DNA from: Nemertoderma westbladi
Taxonomy: Eukaryota > Xenacoelomorpha > Nemertodermatida > Nemertodermatidae
Assembly (NCBI GenBank): GCA_032718475.1
Contig: JAUCBJ010008409.1
Coordinates: 1 to 42,156 of the forward strand
Length of the DNA stretch: 42,156 nt
Direction: 5' to 3'
The notes below the pieces were generated by a model that was given only the letters and a program-made list of their open reading frames with translations, was not told where the DNA came from and searched no databases. A program made the translations under genes and the position numbers. Below are positions 1 through 11,188 of this stretch, piece after piece. Position 1 is the stretch's first letter. Every line of letters begins with the position of its first letter.

Positions 1-469
1 CCAATACAATGCTGTAATGTCTTCAAAAGTTGTAAAGTTGTAAATAACAACTCACTGTTAATACTAACGGCGTTGAGTAATGTTACAATTTTGGAATAAT
101 AATAATTAATAGATTTAATTACAGGTATTATTAGGTAATAGTCTTCTTCGAGGAATGTTATTTAATGATGAATATTATTGTTGCAATCAAAATTATACCT
201 CTCCAGGGAAAAATCGACATGCGTTGATATGTATTCTGTGTTTAGCATTACATATTGATAAATGAATTAAATTTCCTGGTTACTTGCAATATTTTCAATA
301 CGATTTTGTTGAATTATATAATATCGTAGTAATTTATATATAAATTTGGTTAACATTCAATACAGCTCCTACTTTAGGCTTAGTCAATTTATTATCTGAT
401 GATACAAACATGAATTAATTATTTCAAAATGGTATTAAAGTCTTACACCACGGGCACTAAGGGAAATGC
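1..469. other. AT-rich unique sequence left of the satellite
   Basis: No open frame of useful length, no RNA gene and no repeat could be recognised here. The sequence is AT-rich and ends abruptly at about 470, where the GGGGGCGATAGCCCCC motif of the first satellite unit begins. Confidence 0.6.
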
Positions 470-3223
470 CGGGGTTTGGGGGCGATAGCCCCCAAGAAAA
501 GAAGTGGGAAGTGGGGGTGTTGGGGACGATAGCCCCCAAGAAAAGAAGTGGGGGTGTTGGGGACGATAGCCCCCAAGAAAAGAAGTGGGGGTGTTGGCGA
601 CAATAGCCCCCAAAAAAAGAAGTGGGGGTGTTGGGGACGATAGCCCCCAAGAAAAGAAGTGGGGGTGTTGGGGACGATATCCCCCAAGAAAAGAAGTGGG
701 GGTGTTGGGGACGATAGCCCCCAAGAAATGAAGTGGGGGTGTTGGGGACGATAGCCCCCAAGAAAAGAAGTGGGGGTGTTGGGGACGATAGCCCCCAAGA
801 AAAGAAGTGGGGGTGTTGGCGACGATAGCCCCCAAGAAAAGAAGTGGGGGTGTTGGGGACGATAGCCCCCAAGAAAAGAAGTGGGGGTGTTGGGGACGAT
901 AGCCCCCAAGAAAAGAAGTGGGGGTGTTGGGGACGATAGCCCCCAAGAAAAGAAGTGGGGGTGTTGGGGACGATAGCCCCCAAGAAAAGAAGTGGGGGTG
1001 TTGGCGACGATAGCCCCCAAGAAAAGAAGTGGGGGTGTTGGGGACGATAGCCCCCAAGAAAAGAAGTGGGGGTGTTGGGGACGATATCCCCCAAGAAAAG
1101 AAGTGGGGGTGTTGGGGACGATAGCCCCCAAGAAAAGAAGTGGGGGTGTTGGGGACGATAGCCCACAAGAATAGAAGTGGGGGTGTTGGCGACGATAGCC
1201 CCCAAGAAAAAAGTGGGGGTGTTGGGGACGATAGCCCCCAAGAGAAGAAAGGGGGGTGTTGGGGACGATAGCCCCCAAGAAAATAAGTGGGGGTGTTGGC
1301 GACGATAGCCCCCAAGAAAAGAAGTCGGAGTGTTGGGGACGATAGCCCCCAAGAAAAGAAGTGGGGGTGTTGGGGACGATAGCCCCCAAGAAAAGAAGTG
1401 GGGGTGTTGGCGACGATAGCCCCCAAGAAAAGAAGTGGGGGTGTTGGGGACGATAGCCCCCAAGAAAATAAGTGGGGGTGTTGGGGACGATTGCCCCCAA
1501 GAAAAGAAGTGGGGGTGTTGGCGACGATAGCCCCCAAGAAATGAAGTGGGGGTGTTGGGGACGATAGCCCCCAAGAATAGAAGTGGGGGTGTTGGGGACG
1601 ATAGCCCCCAAGAAAAGAAGTGGGGGTGTTGGGGACGATAGCCCCCAAGAAAAGAAGTGGGGGTGTTTGGGACGATAGCCCACAAGAAAAGAAGTGGAGG
1701 TGTTGGGGACGATAGCCCCCAAGAAAAGAAGTGGGGGTGTTGGGGACGATAGCCCCCAAGAAAAGAAGTGGGGGTGTTGGGGACGATAGCCCCCAAGAAA
1801 ATAAGTGGGGGTGTTGGGGACGATATCCCCCAAGAAAAGAAGTGGGGGTGTTGGGGACGATAGCCCCCAAGAAAAGAAGTGGGGGTGTTTGGGACGATAG
1901 CCCGCAAGAAAAGAAGTGGAGGTGTTGGGGGCGATAGCCCCCAAGAAAAGAAGTGGGGGTGTTGGGGACGATAGCCCCCAAGAAAAGAAGTGGGGGTGTT
2001 GGGGACGATAGCCCCCAAGAAAATAAGTGGGGGTGTTGGGGACGATAGCCCCCAAGAAAAGAAGTGGGGGTGTTGGGAACGATAGCCCCCAAGAAAAGAA
2101 GTGGGGGTGTTGGGGACGATAGCCCCCAAGAAAAGAAGTGGGGGTGTTTGGGACGATAGCCCACAAGAAAAGAAGTGGAGGTGTTGGGGACGATAGCCCC
2201 CAAGAAAAGAAGTGGGGGTGTTGGGGACGATAGCCCCCAAGAAAAGAAGTGGGGGTGTTGGGGACGATAGCCCCCAAGAAAAGAAGTGGGGGTGTTGGGG
2301 ACGATAGCCCCCAAGAAAAGAAGTGGAGGTGTTGGGGACGATAGCCCCCAAGAAAAGAAGTGGGGGTGTTGGGGACGATAGCCCCCAAGAAAAGAAGTGG
2401 GGGTGTTGGGGACGATAGCCCCCAAGAAAAGAAGTGGGGGTGTTGGGGACGATATCCCCCAAGAAAAGAAGTGGGGGTGTTGGGGACGATAGCCCCCAAG
2501 AAATGAAGTGGGGGTGTTGGGGACGATAGCCCCCAAGAAAAGAAGTGGGGGTGTTGGCGACGATAGCCCCCAAGAAAAGAAGTTGGGGTGTTGGGGACGA
2601 TATCCCCCAAGAAAAGAAGTGGGAGTGTTGGGGACGATAGCCCCCGAGAAAAGAAGTGGGGGTGTTGGGGACGATAGAGCACAAGAAAAAAAGTGGGGGT
2701 GTTGGGAACGATAGCCCCCGGCAAGAAAAGAAGTGGGGGTGTTGGGGACGATAGCCCCCAAGAAAAGAAGTGGGGGTGTTGGGGATGATAGCCCCCAAGA
2801 AAAGAAGTGGGGTGTTGGGGACGATAGCCCCCAAGAAAAGAAGTGGGGGTGTTGGGGACGATAGCCTCCAAGAAAAGAAGTGGGGGTGTTGGGAACGATA
2901 GCCCCCAAGAAAAGAAGTGGGGGTGTTGGGGACGATAGCCCCCAAGAAAAGAAGTGGGGGTGTTGGGGACGATATCCCCCAAGAAAAGAAGTGGGGGTGT
3001 TGGGGACGATAGCCCCCAAGAAATGAAGTGGGGGTGTTGGGGACGATAGCCCCCAAGAAAAGAAGTGGGGGTGTTGGCGACGATAGCCCCCAAGAAAAGA
3101 AGTGGGGGTGTTGGGGACGATAGCCCCCAAGAAAAGAAGTTGGGGTGTTGGGGACGATATCCCCCAAGAAAAGAAGTGGGGGTGTTGGGGACGATAGCCC
3201 CCAAGAAAAGAAGTGGGGGTGTT
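470..3223. repeat. 37-bp satellite array, left part
   Basis: Head-to-tail copies of a 37-bp unit, about 74 in this stretch. Each unit contains TTGGGGACGATAGCCCCCAA followed by GAAAAGAAGT and a G-run. The core is an imperfect dyad (TTGGGG..GATA..CCCCAA); the first unit at about 478 has the perfect form GGGGGCGATAGCCCCC. Units differ by scattered substitutions such as GACGATATC, GGCGACGATA and AAATAAGT, and by a few short indels. The minus strand of the unit has no stop codon in any frame, so artefactual open frames run for 800-1000 codons. The array is interrupted at 3224 by a retrotransposon and resumes at 4361. Confidence 0.95.
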
Positions 3224-4318
3224 GATTCAGTCTCTCGCTCACGTATGTTCAGCATACTTTCATTATATGGGATTCCTGATGAAATTATTGCAGCAATCAG
3301 ATCAGTATACGATGGTTCGACAACATTTGTGTCTACTGTTGACGGTGACACAGAACCATTTGAAGTGTTATGGGGCGTCCTCCAAGGAGACACACTTGCA
3401 CCATTCTTGTTCATTATTGTGGTTGACTATGTTCTACGCATGTCCTTAGATCATCATAATGATGATGGGGTGATGATAACTCCACCTACTGGCTCCAGAA
3501 GTCGAGGAAATCCTGCCAAGTACCTAACTGATCTAGACTTTGCTGATGACTTAGGAGTACTCTCAGAATCATTAGAGGGAGCCCAGCGGCTCCTCAGCTC
3601 ATTAGAACATGCTGCTTCTAGTGTTGGTCTTTTTATTAACTCCAGAAAGACCAAAATTCTGACAGTTAACTTTGAAAGTCCTCAGCAAGTCTCTGATCGG
3701 ATGAGCATAAGCTCAAAGGATGGTATGCTTGAGCATGTGGACGACTTCTGTTACCTGGGATCATGGATCCGGAAGTCAGGTGAGGACCTTCGAATACGTA
3801 AGGGAAAGGCATGGGCAGCCTTGAATAGGCTTTCCAGGATTTGGAAGTCACCTAGAATTAATCGGAAACTCAAGGTCCGATTATTTAGAGCAGCAGTAGT
3901 TCCAGTACTCCTCTACGGGAGTCCATGCTGGGCTCTAACTGCTGAGGACACCAAATCTCTGGATGGCACATTCACAAGAATGCTACGCCGGGTACATTGT
4001 GTCAAGTACAATGCACACATCTCCAACCAGACACTATATAACATTGGAGGTGTCTCATTGGTTCCCCCAAGCTTGACACTAGAACATAATCGCCTCCGCT
4101 TTGCAGGACATTGCTTTCGCCGTGAGGACCAGCCAGTGCATAATCTTGTACTTTGGCAGCCTCATGGAGTAAATAAGCATGGTGGACAGCCCATGACTTT
4201 CTTGAGACGCATCTTAAAGGACACTGGCCTTAAAGATGCGGATGATCTAGCAAATGTCATGGGTGATAGGGAGTTGTGGCGGTGCAATTTTGTTGACAAG
4301 CCGGCACAGCATTCTTAA
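3224..4318 (+). pseudogene. Reverse transcriptase C-terminal fragment (LINE copy 1)
   Basis: About 364 codons stay open from the 5' junction to a TAA at 4316. The frame enters from the satellite by chance, so an upstream ATG or GTG is meaningless. Visible reverse transcriptase motifs are the start of the region after motif A (DSVSRSRMF), motif B (GVLQGDTLAPFLF), the catalytic LDFADDLG, motif D (INSRKTKIL) and motif E (FCYLGSW). A C-terminal tail with LLYGSPCWALTAED and RLRFAGHCFRREDQP follows, typical of LINE proteins. The endonuclease, fingers and motif A aspartate are missing, so this copy cannot be active. Confidence 0.88.
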
Positions 4319-4360
4319 AAATGCAGCTGCAATGCAGCATGCCGATCCTAGTAGTAGTAG
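3224..4360 (+). mobile_element. 5'-truncated non-LTR retrotransposon, copy 1
   Basis: A LINE fragment that starts inside the reverse transcriptase domain and ends in a short (TAG)4 tail after CCGATCC. A second copy at 9765-11178 on the other strand has the same 3' end and tail, which fixes the element's 3' terminus. I spotted only about eight base differences over the shared 1.1 kb. The insertion splits a 37-bp satellite unit between GTGTT and GGGGACGAT. No target site duplication longer than about one base is visible. Truncation at the 5' end with a fixed 3' end is the usual result of target-primed reverse transcription. The microsatellite-like tail instead of poly(A) recalls RTE-like clades, but the clade is not determined. 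Confidence 0.88.
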
Positions 4361-7300
4361 GGGACGATATCCCCTAAGAAAAGAAGTGGGGGTGTTGGGG
4401 ACGATAGCCCCCAAGAAAATAAGTGGGGGTGTTGGGGACGATAGCCCACAAGAAAAGAAGTGGGGGTGTTGGGGACGATAGCCCCCAAGAAAAGAAGTGG
4501 GGGTGTTGGGGACGATAGCCCCCAAGAAAAGAAGTGGGGGTGTTGGGGACGATAGCCCCCAAGAAAAGAAGTGGGGGTGTTGGGGACGATAGCCCACAAG
4601 AAAAGAAGTGGGGGTGTTGGGGACAATAGCCCCCAAGAAAATAAGTGGGGGTGTTGGGGACGATAGCCCCCAAGAAAAGAAGTGGGGGTGTTGGGGACGA
4701 TAGCCCCCAAGAAAAGAAGTGGGGGTGTTGGGGACGATAGCCCCCAAGAAAAGAAGTGGGGGTGTTGGCGACGATAGCCCCCAAGAAAAGAAGTGGGGGT
4801 GGTGGGGACGATAGCCCCCAAGAAAATAAGTGGGGGTGTTGGGGACGATTGCCCCCAAGAAAAGAAGTGGGGGTGTTGGGGACGATAGCCCCCAAGAAAA
4901 GAAGTGGGGGTGTTGGGGACGATAGCCCCCAAGAAAAGAAGTGGGGGTGTTGGGGACGATAGCTCCCAAGAAAAGAAGTGGGGGTGTTGGGGACGATAGC
5001 CCCCAAGAAAAGAAGTGGGGGTGTTGGGGACGATAGCCCCCAAGAAAAGAAATGGGGGTGTTGGCGACGATAGCCCCCAAGAAAAGAAGTGGGGGTGTTG
5101 GGGACGATAGCCCCCAAGAAAAGAAGTGGGGGTGTTGGGGACGATAGCCCCCAAGAAAAGAAGTGGAGGTGTTGGCGACGATAGCCCCCAAGAAAAGAAG
5201 TGGGGGTGTTGGCGACGATAGCCCCCAAGAAAAGAAGTGGGGGTGTTGGGGACGATAGACCCCAAGAAAAGAAGTGGGGGTGTTGGCGACGATATCCCCC
5301 AAGAAAAGAAGTGGGGGTTATGGGGACGATAAAAAAAGAAGTGGGGGTGTTGGGGACGATTGCCCCCAAGAAAAGAAGTGGGGGTGTTGGGGACGATAGT
5401 CCCCAAGAAAAGAAGTGGGGGTGTTGGCGACGATAGCCCCCAAGAAAAGAAGTGGGGGTGTTGGGGACGATATCCCCCAAGAAAAGAAGTGGGGTTGTTG
5501 GGGACGATAGCCCCCAAGAAAAGAAGTGGGGGTGTTGGGGACAATAGCCCCCAAGAAAAGAAGTGGGGGTGTTGGGGACGATAGCCCCCAAGAAAAGAAT
5601 TGGGGGTGTTGGGGACGATAGCCCCCAAGAAAAGAAGTGGGGGTGTTGGGGACGATAGCCCCCAAGAAAAGAAGTGGGGGTGTTGGGGACGATAGCCCCC
5701 AAGAAAATAAGTGGGGGTGTTGGGGACGATAGCCCCCAAGAAAATAAGTGGGGGTGTTGGGGACGATAACCCCCAAGAAAAGAAGTGGGTGTGTTGGGGA
5801 CAATAGCCCCCAAGAAAAGAAGTGGGGGTGTTGGCGACGATAGCCCCCAAGAAAAGAAGTGGGGGTGTTGGGGACGATAGCCCCCAAGAAAAGAAGTGGG
5901 GGTGTTGGGGACGATAGCCCCCAAGAAAAGAAGTGGGGGTGTTGGGGACGATAGCCCCCAAGAAAAGAAGTGGGGGTGTTGGGGACGATAGCCCCCAAGA
6001 AAAGAAGTGGGGGTGTTGGGGACGATAGCCCACAAGAAAAGAAGTGGGGGTGTTGGGGACAATAGCCCCCAAGAAAATAAGTGGGGGTGTTGGGGACGAT
6101 AGCCCCCAAGAAAAGAAGTGGGGGTGTTGGGGACGATAGCCCCCAAGAAAAGAAGTGGGGGTGTTGGGGACGATAGCCCCCAAGAAAAGAAGTGGGGGTG
6201 TTGGCGACGATAGCCCCCAAGAAAAGAAGTGGGGGTGGTGGGGACGATAGCCCCCAAGAAAATAAGTGGGGGTGTTGGGGACGATTGCCCCCAAGAAAAG
6301 AAGTGGGGGTGTTGGGGACGATAGCCCCCAAGAAAAGAAGTGGGGGTGTTGGGGACGATAGCCCCCAAGAAAAGAAGTGGGGGTGTTGGGGACGATAGCT
6401 CCCAAGAAAAGAAGTGGGGGTGTTGGGGACGATAGCCCCCAAGAAAAGAAGTGGGGGTGTTGGGGACGATAGCCCCCAAGAAAAGAAATGGGGGTGTTGG
6501 CGACGATAGCCCCCAAGAAAAGAAGTGGGGGTGTTGGGGACGATAGCCCCCAAGAAAAGAAGTGGGGGTGTTGGGGACGATAGCCCCCAAGAAAAGAAGT
6601 GGAGGTGTTGGCGACGATAGCCCCCAAGAAAAGAAGTGGGGGTGTTGGCGACGATAGCCCCCAAGAAAAGAAGTGGGGGTGTTGGGGACGATAGACCCCA
6701 AGAAAAGAAGTGGGGGTGTTGGCGACGATATCCCCCAAGAAAAGAAGTGGGGGTTATGGGGACGATAAAAAAAGAAGTGGGGGTGTTGGGGACGATTGCC
6801 CCCAAGAAAAGAAGTGGGGGTGTTGGGGACGATAGTCCCCAAGAAAAGAAGTGGGGGTGTTGGCGACGATAGCCCCCAAGAAAAGAAGTGGGGGTGTTGG
6901 GGACGATATCCCCCAAGAAAAGAAGTGGGGGTGTTGGGGACGATAGCCCCCAAGAAAAGAAGTGGGGGTGTTGGGGACAATAGCCCCCAAGAAAAGAAGT
7001 GAGGGTGTTGGGGACGATAGCCCCCAAGAAAAGAATTGGGGATGTTGGGGACGATAGCCCCCAAGAAAAGAAGTGGGGGTGTTGGGGACGATAGCCCCCA
7101 AGAAAAGAAGTGGGGGTGTTGGGGACGATAGCCCCCAAGAAAATAAGTGGGGGTGTTGGGGACGATAGCCCCCAAGAAAATAAGTGGGGGTGTTGGGGAC
7201 GATAACCCCCAAGAAAAGAAGTGGGTGTGTTGGGGACAATAGCCCCCAAGAAAAGAAGTGGGGGTGTTGGGGGGGACGATAGCCCACAAGAAAAGAAGTG

Positions 7301-7390
7301 GGGGTGTTGGGGACGATAGCCCCCAAGAAAAGAAGTGGGGGTGTTGGGGACGATAGCCCCCAAGAAAAGAAGTGGGGGTGTTGGGGATGA
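4361..7390. repeat. 37-bp satellite array, right part
   Basis: Continuation of the same 37-bp satellite beyond the LINE insertion, about 82 units. It contains a long internal duplication (see the entry at 4450-7270) and one aberrant junction, GGGTTATGGGGACGATAAAA, found twice. It ends at GATAGCCC followed by TTATGTTATACTG, exactly the same right edge as the second 37-bp array at 21702. Confidence 0.95.
4450..7270. repeat. Tandem 1436-bp higher-order duplication within the 37-bp array
   Basis: Variant units recur in the same order 1436 bp apart. ACAATAGCC with AAATAAGT is at 4622 and 6058, GTGGTGGGGACG at 4799 and 6235, and the deletion junction GGTTATGGGG at about 5317 and 6753. The left copy runs from about 4450 to 5834 and the right copy from about 5886 to 7270. 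Only a few private substitutions separate them, for example near 5494 against 6930 and near 7011. Because 1436 is not a multiple of 37, both copies inherited the same internal deletion. Confidence 0.85.
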
Positions 7391-7871
7391 TAGCCCTTAT
7401 GTTATACTGTTACCCTTTACTCATAGCCATAGATCATTTTAGGCATATTGATTCTGAAAAAACGGAGAAGACCCTATAATAGTCAATGTGGTCCAGTCTG
7501 AATGAATACAAAGGTTTTCTTCACATAATGTTAATATTGGTGCTTTAACGTACTTGTAGCTCATTCACATTTGACTTAAGACATATATATGTGAAGTCAT
7601 TGCATTTTACTCATAGCCAGACATCTATCATATTAAAGTTATTAATCAAACGGCAAGCCGACTTCAGGGCGCGACAATGCATTTCGTGCACTGACTGAGA
7701 AATAAAGGAGTTTCTTTACGCCCGACTCTGTTTTATTATACAATCCAATTAATTTCTCCCACTAGGGGCATCATCAGGGAAATAAACTAAAAAAACAGAA
7801 ATACCGCACAAGGTATGTAAGATGAGGAAGACTTGTAAGTATGGCTTGGAGTATATTATATAAACCTAAAA
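7391..7871. repeat. Duplicated unique flank, copy A
   Basis: About 480 bp directly right of the 37-bp satellite that recur almost unchanged at 21703-22181, also directly right of 37-bp satellite. Small differences include a 4-base insertion (CTCTATCTG against CTCTG) and a few substitutions. The similarity stops after AAACCTAAAATGG. No coding potential is visible. It marks a segmental duplication about 14.3 kb apart. Confidence 0.9.
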
Positions 7872-8835
7872 TGGTCAAAACAAGGCGAAATGCTTCTCTC
7901 TCTCAAATATGAAATTTTTAAACACTTTTGTAACGTACTGACTTGGCAATGCACTTAATAAATGAAATGCATTTAAATCTTATATCTCACAACTTTCCAT
8001 ATACATATGTCCTCAAATATTTGGTAATAGACATTATTTTTAGGTATTAGGGAACTTTAAACAAGAAAAGCATAAATTTATTTCAACATTCTCGAGACGT
8101 GAAAGAATGTAGTCTTACTTTGCATTGTTAGCAATACGCCATTTTATTCTTTTTATAAAATAAAATTGGCTACTTTTACTAAATTACTTTATTGCTTGAT
8201 ATTGTTGCTTGATCCTGTAATATAAAAATATGAACCGTTTATTATAATACCTTTTAAAACAAATAATATTTTATCCCTTATCATCCATCCCTAAGAAATT
8301 TCGTTCTAAAAAACTGCCTATTTCACCGCCCGTAAATATCCGCTATTTTTATGAAAATATTATGTTGCCTTTGTTTCACCTTCCTTCCATACATGTACAT
8401 ATGTAGGAATAAAGACCATTCTATCTTTATTCGTAAAATTTCGATGCTAAATATCACAAGAACGGATCAAAACACTTTGATAGTTGTATTCCACAGAAAG
8501 TTCATAAGCCTAGTTTCAATTTAGTAATACAAAGGTTTTCTTCACATGATATTATATTGACTTAATGCACATACATAAAGGTTGCATACAGAGCTCCGAA
8601 TGCCAATAAGCGCCCATGTGAATAATACCAGGTCCTACAAAGCCAGCTGGCTTTGCTTTGCATATATTCTATGCTTAATATGCATTCTAGAATATTGTAC
8701 TGCCATTCCGATTGGCTATTTTGGAAGCAGGCTGGAAATATATCTCTCACATACATAGTAAAGTTGCAGTTTTAGACGGATTTATTGTTCACTCAGAATT
8801 ATTGTAATTAATTTGGTAAGTAAGATCTTACCTAA
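7872..8835. other. AT-rich unique sequence before the first exon-like block
   Basis: No gene recognised. A short repeat of a flank-A motif (ATACAAAGGTTTTCTTCACA) is present at about 8528 as well as at 7508. A 64-codon minus-strand frame at 8562-8756 has no supporting features. Confidence 0.5.
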
Positions 8836-8920
8836 TGGTAAGAAGGTTGCAAGAGTTACTTTTTGCAAACCTGCAAGCATTGTTTATTAACACAATCCAA
8901 TGTATCTATATTTTTTCTAG

Positions 8921-9049
8921 TTTAACGAAGAAATTGACGACATAACGGATAATATTCCGTTGATATTGGGTGGCTCTGCTGCTCCTGATAAGCAACCGAT
9001 CTGCACAAGCGATCTTGATCTGCTCGATGAACCCACCGCTGATAAGGAG
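8921..9049 (+). CDS. Candidate exon 1 of a tandemly repeated 43-codon exon
   Basis: A 129-bp block preceded by a pyrimidine-rich acceptor (TATATTTTTTCTAG) and followed by the donor GAG|GTAAAT. Of the three plus-strand frames, only the one starting at the first base is open; the other two contain TAA. The block is exactly 43 codons, so it is a symmetric exon that can be joined to itself without changing frame. The peptide begins FNEEIDDITD, passes through ILGGSAAPDKQ, ends DLLDEPTADKE, and is acidic. I do not recognise the family. Four more copies follow at 11978, 12903, 14577 and 18197. First and last exons of the gene were not found. The product, if any, is unknown. Confidence 0.5.
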
Positions 9050-9184
9050 GTAAATTTACACACTTATATTATTTTGATGATAAATTTAAATATTTAGTTG
9101 ATGATTAATTGTGACATTTGTTTGTGTATGTCAGTCACAAAATTATTGCAATTATTAGCAGCTGCCACAACATTTTGGTATTAG
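9050..9184. other. Conserved intron start after exon 1
   Basis: Intron sequence beginning GTAAATTTACACACTTATAT that is repeated after every exon copy. It is about 130 bp long after exons 1-3 and shorter after exons 4-5, where it turns into the 30-bp minisatellite earlier. The last part (GTCAGTCACAAAATTATTGC) looks like a decayed minisatellite unit. Confidence 0.6.
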
Positions 9185-9764
9185 TTTGTGGCTGTCACAA
9201 CATTACGACAATAATTGTTTGTGACTGTCACAACATTACGACAATAATTGTTTGTGGCTGTCACAACATTACGACAATAAATTTTTGAGGCTGTCACAAC
9301 ATTACTACAATTGTTTGTAGCTGTCACAAGATTGCGATAATTGTTTTTTGCTTTCACAACATTACGACAATAATTGTTTGTGGCTGTCACGAAATTACTA
9401 CAATTGTTTGTGGCTGTCACAAAATTACTACAATTGTTTGTGGCTGTCACAACATTACGACAATAATTGTTTGTGGCTGTCACAAAATTACTACAATTGT
9501 TTGTGGCTGTCACAACATTACGATAATAATTGTTTGTGGCTGTCACAACATTACGACAATAATTGTTTGTGGCTGTCACAACATTACTACAATTGTTTGT
9601 GGCTGTCACAAAATTACTACAATTGTTTGTGGCTGTCACAAAATTACTACAATTGTTTGTGGCTGTCACAACATTACGATAATAATTGTTTGTGGCTGTC
9701 ACAACATTACGACAATAATTGTTTGTAGCTGTCACAAGATTGCGATAATTGTTTTTTGCTTTCA
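9185..9764. repeat. 30-bp minisatellite, first array (before LINE copy 2)
   Basis: Tandem units with the core GTTTGTGGCTGTCACAACAT followed by TACGACAATT, 30 bp each. Many units here are 33 bp because of an extra triplet (GACAATAATTG), so translation frames stay open across the array and give decapeptide repeats such as TATNNCRNVV on the minus strand. About 19 units. I regard this as a probable intron array of the repeated-exon locus and as non-coding. Confidence 0.9.
9755..9764. repeat. Target site duplication, left (LINE copy 2)
   Basis: The 10-mer TTTGCTTTCA directly abuts the (TAG)n 3' end of the inverted LINE and reappears at 11179-11188 directly after its 5' end. The same 10-mer occurs in variant units of the minisatellite, for example at about 9345, which is the expected empty target. 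Confidence 0.7.
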
Positions 9765-11178
9765 CTACTACTACTAGGATCGGCATGCTGCATTGCAGCT
9801 GCATTTTTAAGAATGCTGTGCCGGCTTGTCAACAAAATTGCACCGCCACAACTCCCTATCACCCATGACATTTGCTAGATCATCGGCATCTTTAAGGCCA
9901 GTGTCCTTTAAGATGCGTCTCAAGAAAGTCATGGGCTGTCCACCATGCTTATTCACTCCATGAGGCTGCCAAAGTACAAGATTATGCACTGGCTGGTCCT
10001 CACGGCGAAAGCAATGTCCTGCAAAGCGGAGGCGATTTTGTTCTAGTGTCAAGCTTGGGGGAACCAATGAGACACCTCCAATGTTATATAGTGTCTGGTT
10101 GGAGATGTGTGCATTGTACTTGACACAATGTACCCGGCGTAGCATTCTTGTAAATGTGCCATCCAGAGATTTGGTGTCCTCAGCAGTTAGAGCCCAGCAT
10201 GGACTCCCGTAGAGGAGTACTGGAACTACTGCTGCTCTAAATAATCGAACCTTAAGTTTCCGATTAATTCTAGGTGACTTCCAAATCCTGGAAAGCCTAT
10301 TCAAGGCTGCCCATGCCTTTCCCTTACGTATTCGAAGGTCCTCACCTGACTTCCGGATCCATGATCCCAGGTAACAGAAGTCGTCCACATGCTCAAGCAT
10401 ACCATCCTTTGAGCTTATGCTCATCCGATCAGAGACTTGCTGAGGACTTTCAAAGTTAACTGTCAGAATTTTGGTCTTTCTGGAGTTAATAAAAAGACCA
10501 ACACTAGAAGCAGCATGTTCTAATGAGCTGAGGAGCCGCTGGGCTCCCTCTAATGATTCTGAGAGTATTCCTAAGTCGTCAGCAAAGTCTAGATCAGTTA
10601 GGTACTTGGCAGGATTTCCTCGACTTCTGGAGCCAGTAGGTGGAGTTATCATCACCCCATCATCATTATGATGATCTAAGGACATGCGTAGAACATAGTC
10701 AACCACAATAATGAACAAGAATGGTGCAAGTGTGTCTCCTTGGAGGACGCCACATAACACTTCAAATGGTTCTGTGTCACCGTCAACAGTAGACACAAAT
10801 GTTGTCGAACCATCGTATACTGATCTGATTGCTGCAATAATTTCATCAGGAATCCCATATAATGAAAGTATGCTGAACATACGTGAGCGAGAGACTGAAT
10901 CAAAGGCCTTGAAGAAGTCAACAAAGATAACAGCCAGATGCCTGTCTTTCTTTTTTGATAACTCTTCAATTATCCTTCTAAGTGCCAAAATGGGCTCCAT
11001 GGTCCCACGACCTTTACGGAACCCATTCTGATTTCCACGTAGCAGTCTCTCAATGGGATCCCTGATGCGATTTAATAGAATTCTATTGTATAGTTTTGCA
11101 GCAATCGAGATCAATGAGATTCCCCGAAAAGAACCATAGAGTGTTAGGTTGCCCTTCTTGGGAACTGGCACCAACTTG
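9765..11178 (-). mobile_element. 5'-truncated non-LTR retrotransposon, copy 2
   Basis: A minus-strand copy of the LINE seen at 3224-4360, 1414 bp long and reaching about 280 bp further upstream. Its 3' end (window left) is CCGATCC plus (TAG)4, identical to copy 1. It is flanked by a 10-bp direct repeat TTTGCTTTCA, so it inserted into a 30-bp minisatellite unit. The near identity to copy 1 implies that the family was active recently. Both copies lie inside tandem arrays but in different satellites. It sits within the proposed intron between exons 1 and 2, antisense to the exons. Confidence 0.92.
9807..11178 (-). pseudogene. Reverse transcriptase fragment (LINE copy 2)
   Basis: About 457 open codons read on the minus strand, stopping at TAA (9807-9809). 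From the junction one reads VPVPKKG, FRGISLISIAAKLYN, NQNGFRKGRGT (fingers), motif A IFVDFFKAFDSV, motif B GVLQGDTLAPFLF, motif C LDFADDLG, motif D and motif E, then the same C-terminal tail as copy 1. The palm is therefore complete, including the catalytic aspartates, but the apurinic endonuclease and the N-terminus are lost. Upstream the frame runs into minisatellite translation, which is not part of the protein. Function: an RNA-templated DNA polymerase for retrotransposition when complete. This copy is a dead fragment. Confidence 0.9.
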
Positions 11179-11188
11179 TTTGCTTTCA
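11179..11188. repeat. Target site duplication, right (LINE copy 2)
   Basis: TTTGCTTTCA, identical to 9755-9764, lies between the LINE 5' end (CCAACTTG on the plus strand) and the continuing minisatellite. Confidence 0.7.

Noticed and set aside
3065-3223. Plus-strand start codon upstream of the LINE reverse transcriptase
   Set aside because: The codons before 3224 are satellite DNA that is in frame by chance.
435-3414. Three overlapping minus-strand open frames of 895-985 codons
   Set aside because: They are the 37-bp satellite read in three frames. The unit has no stop on that strand and 37 leaves remainder 1 on division by 3, so all frames cycle through the same 37-residue pattern.
4247-7363. 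Minus-strand open frames up to 971 codons right of LINE copy 1
   Set aside because: Same satellite artefact; one of them also runs antisense through the LINE end.
470-7390. CRISPR array
   Set aside because: Units are contiguous with no unique spacers, and the window is eukaryotic.
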